Source: Verrucomicrobiota bacterium
GTDB taxonomy: Bacteria > Verrucomicrobiota > Verrucomicrobiia > Limisphaerales > SXQI01
Assembly (NCBI GenBank): GCA_008933045.1
Contig: WBXJ01000123.1
Span: forward strand, 1-8,933
Direction of reading: 5' to 3'
Length of the DNA: 8,933 bases
Under the pieces are notes generated by a model. That model searched no databases. It was not told the origin of the DNA and saw only the letters and a program-made list of their open reading frames with translations. Position 1 is the stretch's first letter. Each line of letters opens with the position of its first letter. Shown in pieces: positions 1 through 6,400 of this stretch. The position numbers were made by a program, and so were the translations under genes.

Positions 1-513
1 ACGGTGAGCACGGCGTATTTCCCATCCTCATTCACCGTATAGTCGCTCGATGAGAATGCCAACGTTCCGAAATTGAAATCATTATCAATGATCGTTAGGC
101 TTGCCCGCTCAATCCCAAGCGCAGCACCCACTGGAATTGGCACACCCCCAAGAACCAAATCAGCCTTCGGCAAGAAGAAACGCATATTGAGGCTTTCATC
201 CCCCTCCTGCAGAATGTCCTCTTGGATCGGGATCAGGAGATCGTTCGCCTTGTCGCCATCGGTGTTGCTGGGCCCCGTCAACGCCTCACTCTTCATTCGA
301 GCTACATCCCACAAGCTGACCCACGTTGGAGTAATGGTCACCGTAGAAAAATCATCTGAAGCAGCAGCAGCACCCGGGCCGGAAGGCCGAGTCTCAGTTA
401 CGACAGCGGCACCAGCAGAGGCTAGATTTCCATTGGAACGCGTTACCGTTATATATTTCAACATCGCATCCTCATCCGCATAATACTGGGTGGCAGTAAA
501 CCCGATATTTCCT
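1..513 (-). repeat. Fourth Calx-beta domain of gene B and start of a fifth
   Basis: The fourth domain starts GNIGFTATQYYADED and ends LTIIDNDFNFG at about position 75. It has a strong Ca2+-type strand, LLIPIQEDILQEGDESL, and a segment VLGGVPIPVGAALG. The equivalent domain of gene A has the matching segment VLGGEPILTLPAQG at the same place. A fifth domain begins TLAFSSSDYTVNEDG and is cut by the window edge at LTV. The paired acidic motifs (ADED or NEDG near the start, IDNDF at the end) are the expected Ca2+ ligands of this family. Confidence 0.88.
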
Positions 514-3347
514 GGCCCTGCAGTCGCTCCTCCGATAACCCGCGCAAAGTTGCTTTGGTTTCGAACGTCGTCGAGAGTGTAACCACCACCCATACTTTTA
601 AACCTTCCCCCGACATAGACGTATTCAAAATTGTAATTATTAACCACGGGAGTCACGATTTTTGCAGCGGAACCTGCGATGTCGATGACGTTGGTCAATG
701 TGGCTGAGTAATTGGTATTCCAATACGCCATCGAACGAACAAAATTCTCCTGAGACAACGGATTGTTGGGACTCAAAGCGTTAGGAATACCCGCGAAATG
801 ATTGTACGCAGTATCCATGAAGGAAGTGTCCAACATTCCATCCGGGAATAGCCGAGCCATACCTACCCGCCGCGTGCTATTATAGGATCGAAAAATACCG
901 CCAATCAAGGGCTTCCCATCCGGCTGCATCACAATTGAGTAAACGGTGTTATCAAAACCAGTGCCAGGATAGAACGCTGTTGCAATTGAACCATCCTGCT
1001 CAAGCTTGGCGATTGAACTACGATCCACCGCGTTGACCTGAGTAAAGGAACCCCCGATATAAGTAGCAGTGCCCCAACGTGCCACCGAGTAGACAGCCCC
1101 ATTCACACCAGTTCCCGGGTTGAACGTGGCATCCAAACTCCCGTCCGCATTGAGTCGAGCGACTCCGTTTCGACCAGTCCCATTATAGCTAGTGTAATCC
1201 CCACCGACAACGGGCCGTGCATCGCCAGAAACTAACCCGATCGCATAGACAGGTCCGTCAAAACCAGCACCCATCTGGAACGTCGTATCGAGCAATCCAT
1301 CTCTGCCAAGTCGGGCAAAACTGTTTCGGTTAGTCCCGTTGACCGTGGTGAAATTGCCACCAATGTAAATCGTGTCAGTCTCGGTGATAGCCACCGCGTG
1401 CACCGCATCATTCGCTCCCAGTCCAGGGTTAAAGCTCGGATCCAAGGATCCATCGGGCATTAATCGGGCAATTCCTCGACGAAGCGTCCCATTGAATGAG
1501 TCGAACCCACCCGCAACCAAGACCCTACCTGCGAAGGCACTGTTTGGGGGATAAAGGGCAAGGGCAGAAACTGAACCATTCGCTCCCGTGCCGGGGTTAA
1601 ACGTGGTATCAAGATTGCCGTTGAGCAGGACTCGGGCAACGTGTCCACGAGGAGTCGCATTGTAAGAACTGAAATCGCCGCCGATAATACTTCGACCATC
1701 GGGTTGTGCTACAACCGCGAACACTGTGTTGTTTGCTCCAGGTTGCGAGTTATTCGGAGGGACTGTGTCTGGTCTATTCTGCTGATTGAAGGTCCGGTCG
1801 ACAGACCCTGCAGATTGCTCCCCTATCTCCAAGTGACCGTTGTTGATCCGTGAACCGTCGATAGTATCCATCGCAATACTCAGATGCGCTGAACGAGAGG
1901 GTCCCATCCGCGCACCATCTGGAAACGCATCATCTTCTAAAATATAAAGCCGGACTAAGATACCCTCAGGGAATTCGACGAGATCATCGTTAATGATCGG
2001 AATCCGAATCACTCGATCACTGTCATCAAACGCGGCCCATTCCAATTTATTCTGAGGATCCCCACCAAGCGTGGTTGCCCAAGCACCCGTGGCAGGAGGG
2101 TAGTAGTCCGAAAAGGGTGTGGCATACTCATTGGACGCATCCGTGGGAAAAATGTTATTCGCTTCATCTCCCAACGAGTCCTTCACGTTTGTCCAGTAAT
2201 GGCAACTAACACCTTGATCGATGGGTCCCGAACGCTTGACGACAATCGTCGCAAATCCCTGTTCCCATAGCGGTCCGACGTAATCAGCATTCCGCACGGG
2301 AGTTCGGACTCCTTGATTCTCGGTAAAAACCCAGTGGCTTCGAATAATTCCAAAGCCGCCCTCCAAGCGATTCACGGTGACGGTTGCCACAGAGCGCCCG
2401 CCAAGACTTGGACGGATAAGAGCTGCGTCCTCGCGAGAATCGGCACGCGGATTCGACAATTTTACCTGAAACGGAAACCGACCATTAACGATGTTGGTAG
2501 TAAAATAAGTAAAGTCGCTCTTCTGCCTAGGGATCGGCACGATGAATGACGCGCTAGTTTGAAAATCATCAAAAACGAGTGTCCCAGCTGTGGCTCCATA
2601 ATTTTGGCCGACGACAGCACCACCGGGGATTGCTACGGTCGAGTAATCCACCATAATGCGGCCATCCGATCCTGAAGTTCGAGTGACAGTAATCCTCGCC
2701 CCCATTGGCGAAATATCAGCTTCCACAACCCCCTCCAAGCCAGTTACTTCGTAAGAAGCATAGTTAAATTGCAGTATCCCAGCACTTGACCCCTTCGGGA
2801 GGAGTTCGTCATCGGTAATCGTGAGGATCGCCCTTTGATTTGGCCCAAAGGAAAGCTCATCTAAATTGTTCAAGCTAAGAACGACCGTTCGATTCCCGTT
2901 CGTAAACGCGTCGTTTTTGATGAACACATCGAACGATGATAAAACCTCAGTCAGATTCGTCCCAAACCCACCACCCCAATTTCCAAAAAAGAAATTAAGC
3001 TTTCCGCTTGTTGCATAATAGTCGACACCGGCTCTCGCCGAGCCATCCGATGTCGAGTAATCAACGGCACCGTAAAAGGGGAAAAATACCAAGTTATTGG
3101 TATCCGCAAGGGCCACGGGATCTGAATATGCTCGGACGGCGATCGTCACCATCAGGCCATCCTCACGCACGGAGTAGGTGGGTTGAAGAAACTCGACATA
3201 GTTCGTACCTGCAAAAAAATTGGTAAACTGCGCCCTCCCCGTGGACGTTGCGGCAAAAAGTGCCATTAGGACGAACGTGAGCCGGCATATCCAACCGGTC
3301 CAAGCGTGAAGCAAGCCCCGGTTACAGATTGGAAATGTGTTCAACAT
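1..3347 (-). CDS. Giant secreted Calx-beta / delta-60 repeat protein (gene B), 3' end outside the window
   Basis: Reading leftward from ATG at 3347-3345, the frame stays open for 1115 codons to the window edge, so the protein is incomplete. The start is supported by an in-frame TGA five codons upstream (3365-3363) and by a signal peptide right after the ATG. Order by residue: signal peptide 1-39; Calx-beta-like domains at about 48-184, 189-331 and 331-500; seven delta-60 repeats at about 512-944; a fourth Calx-beta domain at about 945-1091 ending in IIDNDF; the start of a fifth (TLAFSSSDYTVNEDG). Calx-beta domains are Ca2+-binding beta-sandwiches; delta-60 repeats are thought to form beta-propellers. 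I infer an exported surface or extracellular structural or adhesive protein. No catalytic motif is visible and the ligand is unknown. It lies 131 bp downstream of its paralogue, gene A, on the same strand, so the two may be co-transcribed. Family call is secure; function is not. Confidence 0.93.
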   Translation of the reverse strand, partial: MLNTFPICNRGLLHAWTGWICRLTFVLMALFAATSTGRAQFTNFFAGTNYVEFLQPTYSVREDGLMVTIAVRAYSDPVALADTNNLVFFPFYGAVDYSTSDGSARAGVDYYATSGKLNFFFGNWGGGFGTNLTEVLSSFDVFIKNDAFTNGNRTVVLSLNNLDELSFGPNQRAILTITDDELLPKGSSAGILQFNYASYEVTGLEGVVEADISPMGARITVTRTSGSDGRIMVDYSTVAIPGGAVVGQNYGATAGTLVFDDFQTSASFIVPIPRQKSDFTYFTTNIVNGRFPFQVKLSNPRADSREDAALIRPSLGGRSVATVTVNRLEGGFGIIRSHWVFTENQGVRTPVRNADYVGPLWEQGFATIVVKRSGPIDQGVSCHYWTNVKDSLGDEANNIFPTDASNEYATPFSDYYPPATGAWATTLGGDPQNKLEWAAFDDSDRVIRIPIINDDLVEFPEGILVRLYILEDDAFPDGARMGPSRSAHLSIAMDTIDGSRINNGHLEIGEQSAGSVDRTFNQQNRPDTVPPNNSQPGANNTVFAVVAQPDGRSIIGGDFSSYNATPRGHVARVLLNGNLDTTFNPGTGANGSVSALALYPPNSAFAGRVLVAGGFDSFNGTLRRGIARLMPDGSLDPSFNPGLGANDAVHAVAITETDTIYIGGNFTTVNGTNRNSFARLGRDGLLDTTFQMGAGFDGPVYAIGLVSGDARPVVGGDYTSYNGTGRNGVARLNADGSLDATFNPGTGVNGAVYSVARWGTATYIGGSFTQVNAVDRSSIAKLEQDGSIATAFYPGTGFDNTVYSIVMQPDGKPLIGGIFRSYNSTRRVGMARLFPDGMLDTSFMDTAYNHFAGIPNALSPNNPLSQENFVRSMAYWNTNYSATLTNVIDIAGSAAKIVTPVVNNYNFEYVYVGGRFKSMGGGYTLDDVRNQSNFARVIGGATAGPGNIGFTATQYYADEDAMLKYITVTRSNGNLASAGAAVVTETRPSGPGAAAASDDFSTVTITPTWVSLWDVARMKSEALTGPSNTDGDKANDLLIPIQEDILQEGDESLNMRFFLPKADLVLGGVPIPVGAALGIERASLTIIDNDFNFGTLAFSSSDYTVNEDGKYAVLT
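515..1812 (-). repeat. Seven delta-60 repeats of gene B (putative seven-bladed beta-propeller)
   Basis: Seven units of about 50-55 residues each match the pattern DG.LD..F.PG.G....V.A.....G...IGG.F...NG....ARL. The seven core motifs in order are SIIGGDF, VLVAGGF, IYIGGNF, PVVGGDY, TYIGGSF, PLIGGIF and VYVGGRF. The block opens at AGSVDRTF and closes at FARVIGG. The seventh unit is stretched by about 40 residues between MDTAYNHFAG and VYVGGRF. Delta-60 repeats (DUF5122 family) are typical of large exported proteins of Deltaproteobacteria, Planctomycetes and relatives. The propeller fold is inferred from family naming and the count of seven. Confidence 0.9.
1840..3206 (-). repeat. Three divergent Calx-beta-like domains at the N-terminus of gene B
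   Basis: Three tandem beta-sandwich units follow the signal peptide. The first runs from YVEFLQPTYSVREDG to LTITDDE, contains the usual GVDYYATSG strand, and has a glycine/aromatic-rich insert around FFFGNWGGGFG. The second runs from GILQFNYASYEV to ATVTVNR, with YGATAGTLVF as its DYT-like strand. The third begins FGIIRSHWVFTENQG and carries a long insert (about residues 400-440, rich in D, N, P and Y) before RIPIINDDLVEFPEG. Calx-beta domains usually run about 90-110 residues; these are about 135-170, so all three are enlarged. The first is clear, the second good, and the third is recognised mainly from its PIINDD..E strand. Confidence 0.75.
3231..3347 (-). other. Signal peptide of gene B
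   Basis: The first 39 residues have the layout of a Sec signal peptide. A fairly long N-region with R10 and R22 precedes a hydrophobic stretch, LTFVLMALFAA (residues 23-33). A polar segment, TSTGRA, follows, with predicted signal peptidase I cleavage between A39 and Q40. No lipobox cysteine lies at the cleavage site, so a lipoprotein is unlikely. Starting at the internal ATG (M28) would leave too short a hydrophobic core, which favours the ATG at 3347. The cleavage site is judged by eye. Confidence 0.75.
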
Positions 3348-3445
3348 ACAAATACTTAAGTCTCAAAAATTCAGTCTACTCGGCACTCATCAACGCGCAC
3401 GCATTAAACCCAATCAACACACCGTTGTCTCGCAAAATTGGTCAG

Positions 3446-3457
3446 GAACACGTGTTC
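3446..3457. promoter_or_regulatory. Perfect 12-bp palindrome GAACACGTGTTC
   Basis: GAACACGTGTTC reads identically on both strands and sits about 100 bp upstream of gene B's start codon, inside the spacer. Its size and symmetry would suit a dimeric regulator's operator. It could also fold as a short stem followed, about eight bases later on the transcript, by TTTT, which would be a poor terminator. No regulator is encoded in the window, so the role is unassigned. Confidence 0.3.
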
Positions 3458-3478
3458 GCTTCGATTAACGATTCAGCG
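3457..3478 (-). terminator. Weak hairpin directly after gene A's stop codon
   Basis: On the transcript the sequence CGCT-GAA-TCG-TTAAT-CGA-AGCG can fold into a 7-bp stem (CGCT/AGCG plus TCG/CGA) with a 3-base bulge and a 5-base loop, immediately after the TAA. No T-run follows it, so it is not a convincing intrinsic terminator. It might protect the 3' end or weakly attenuate read-through into gene B. Confidence 0.25.
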
Positions 3479-6400
3479 TTATTCTTTTACGATCAAACGG
3501 TAAAACCGAGCCGCGTTGTCCCCCAATGCACTATCACGAATCTCGGTGGTATTTCCCGTGGAGATCGTTTGACTCAGCGGGCTCCAGGTTTTTAAATCAG
3601 TCGAGATCTCCAAGATATAGGTGCGACCTGCTTCGGACTCGAAGACCAGCCCGATGTCACCGTTCTCGAGTTGTTTAACACTGGTGATCACTGGTGACAA
3701 CGGCACTGCACGTTCCCCGTTAACTCGGGCAACTCCGGTGCTCGCAAAACCGTTCACCTTGGTAAATGCACCCGCGATGAGCAATTGTCCATCGGCTTGC
3801 AACGCCAAGTCATAAACCGATGCATCCGGCCCTTGTCCTGGGTCAAAACCCAAATCCAGCGAGCCATCCTTGCCCAAGAGTGCCAGACGAACGCGAGGTT
3901 CACCATCAACCTTGGTAAAATCACCGCCAATATAGAGCTTTCCGTTTGGAGCAAGAGCTAGCGCTCGAATCGTTCCGTTCACCGCAGCGGGTTTATACTC
4001 AGTGTCCACCTTGCCAGCACGAGTAAGTCTCGCAATCCGAGTCCGGCTAACGCCATTAAACGAAGTGAACTCGCCGGCTACCAAAAGCTTGCCGTCGGCC
4101 AACGGAAGAATACAGAGCACATTCCCGTTGTTTCCGCTCCCTGCGTTGAAGGTACCATCCAACAGACCTGTGGAGAGTATCCGCACCAACGCGCTTCGGG
4201 AAAGCCCCCCCGCCGAAGTAAAGTTTCCACCCACGTAGAAAGAACCCTCCCCTGCCGATACCAGTTGGTTCACGACACCCCCACCAAAACCGCCATCAGG
4301 ATTGAGGCTGATATCCAAGGCTCCGTTGCGATCCAACCGGATTAAACCTGCCGCCGGTTGTGTGAAACCACCGCCCACGATCACTTTTCCATCCTCCTGC
4401 GGAAGCACGGCATAGACAGGCCCATTCAACCCAGCAATCTGAGCGAAGGTCGAATCAGCGGCACCGTTCGCCGATCTTAACCCAACATAAGCCGAATCCG
4501 TAGCACCCACATAAATTTTGCCAGCACCAGAAATCACCATAGCATTGACTCCAGTAATTCCCGATCCGGTGGTATAGGATGCGTCAAGAGAGCCGTTCAA
4601 TTGAAGCCGTGCGTGATCGCGTCGGGACGCCCCGCCCACAGAGGTAAACGATCCGCCGATTAAAATTTTGCCATCCTCAAGCAAGTTCATGGAACGCACA
4701 ACACCGGCGCCACCAGCCCCAGCGATCCCTCCTGGAATCGAAAAGCTGCTGTCAAAAGAGCCGGGGCCAAAATCATCATCCGTTATCGTGATGATGGATG
4801 TCGTGATGCTGCCCAACGCTGCGCCACCCGTCGGTGTGCTGATCGTCAAACGAAGCGTTTCATTCCCTTCAATTCGAAGGTCTTGAGTAATCGGCAATTT
4901 GATGGTTTTGGTCACTTCGCCATCAAGAAACAGAAGCGTTCCGGACACGCCCGTGTAATCCGTGTTCGCAGTTGCGGTCAACGAATCGGTCCAATAGTCG
5001 ATTCCAACGATACCCGCCCGACCGCCGGTGCGGTTGACCGTGATCAACGCATTCTCAGCACCCTCGGTGACCGTGTAACTCGAAGCAAGACTCAGAACCC
5101 CCGGAGCGAAATCGTTGTCCGAAATCGTCAACGTAGCAGTTGCCACTCCGAGCATAGCTCCGTTGCTTGGCGCACTGAGAACCAAGGTAATGGTTTCATT
5201 ACCTTCGACGGCATTATCGTCGGTGATCGGAATCGCAACCACCGCGACTGTCTGGCCGACATCAAACTTGACCACAGTGTTAACTGCGGTGTAATCGGAT
5301 CCTGAGGAAGCTGTCCCGTTCTGCGTGGTCAAAGTCACTGAAATCGCCACAGCGGTAACGCCCTCGCGTTGTAAGCTTATCGAAGCCCTACCACCGACGG
5401 CGGTCTCATTCACGCTGTAAACGGATTCGGAGAAGCCAATGACACTATCCTCACTCACGACGGTCAGTAGTGTGAAGGGTTGGTTGCCCGACGAGACCCC
5501 ACCCGTGTAGTTAGTCAGATACAGTTGGAGTGTCTTGTCGGGTTCGGCGAGATTGTCGTTAATCACAGGAACCCAGACCTTCTTGAAGGATTCGCCTTGG
5601 GCAAAAACCAAATTAGTCGTTACATCGACGTAATCAACATTGGCTTCTGCCGTGAATGGCTGGGTCTTCAGCGTCACTCCGACACTGCCAGAAAGTCCAC
5701 CCGTCCGTCGGACGATCACCACGGAATTGGTTAGCGACTCGAGAATGGTGTAAGCCGGAGCTAGGAACTCCACGCTGCCTGACCCCGTGAACGATCCGCC
5801 GTAGAGGCGTGCTAAATGTTTGCGGCTCGTCCCATCAAATTCGGTGAACCCTCCACCGATCATGATCTGGCGGTCGTTCTGAACCGCGATGGATGCGATA
5901 AAACCATTCGCTCCTGCACCAAAGTTGATCGTTGGATCCGAACTCCCGTCAGGGTTCAAACGAGTGATTCGATTGCTCAAAAGCCCACCAAACTCATTAA
6001 AATCTCCGGCGGCCAAGATTTTGCCGTCCTGTTGCACAGCCATCGTGTAGATAGGCCCACTTGCACCCAGGCCCACATCAAAGCCAAGGTCGAGGGAGCC
6101 ATCAACCTTGAGGCGTGCGATACTATTCTTCGTAACCCCACCGACTGAGTTGAAAACTCCGCCAATAACGATGGAATCATCGAAATCAACAACGATGGAT
6201 CGAATCGCTGAATCAGGTGCAAATTTCGCATCGAAACTCAGATCCAATGAACCATCGATGTTCAACCGTGCTAATGAGTTACGCGGAACCCCATCCACAC
6301 TCGTGAAATCTCCACCAATCAAAATTCGTCCGTCGCGTTCCACAACAATGGAGTAAACTGTTCCATCAATACCTGAGCCCGGGTCGAACGCCTTGTCCGT

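Larger units (their letters stand above)
3348..3478 (-). other. 131-bp spacer between gene A and gene B
   Basis: This is the only sizeable non-coding stretch. It contains a hairpin next to gene A's stop and a 12-bp palindrome. Ahead of gene B it holds an AT-rich run, TTTTTGAGACTTAAGTATTTG, just before the ATG. The nearest purine-rich sequence to that ATG is GAGA, about 13 bases upstream, which is too far and too short to be a convincing ribosome binding site. No good -35/-10 pair was found: TTGATG, 17 bases, then ATTTTT is only a weak candidate. Co-transcription with gene A and a separate promoter are both possible. Confidence 0.6.

Noticed and set aside
73..483. Plus-strand ORF of 136 codons
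   Set aside because: It lies wholly antisense to gene B's fourth Calx-beta domain. The product is low in complexity (S, P, R and A rich) with no recognisable domain, as expected for a shadow frame.
1232..1699. Two small minus-strand ORFs at 1232-1453 and 1460-1699
   Set aside because: They are on the coding strand but out of frame with gene B, whose own frame shows clear delta-60 repeats through the whole interval.
515..1812. Similar DNA segments every 150 bp or so, considered as a CRISPR or other DNA-level repeat array
   Set aside because: The periodicity is the protein repeat of about 50 codons. The DNA copies differ at many positions and there are no identical repeats with unique spacers.
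3348..3478. Small RNA or riboswitch in the spacer
   Set aside because: Only one short bulged hairpin and one palindrome are visible. There is no extended conserved-looking fold, strong promoter or T-run terminator.
4883..5305. Plus-strand ORF of 140 codons
   Set aside because: It is antisense to two well-formed Calx-beta domains of gene A, and its translation resembles no known protein.
5816..6148. Plus-strand ORF of 110 codons, with several similar ones across 3600-7700
   Set aside because: All are antisense to regular delta-60 or Calx-beta repeats. They recur with similar composition because the sense repeats recur.
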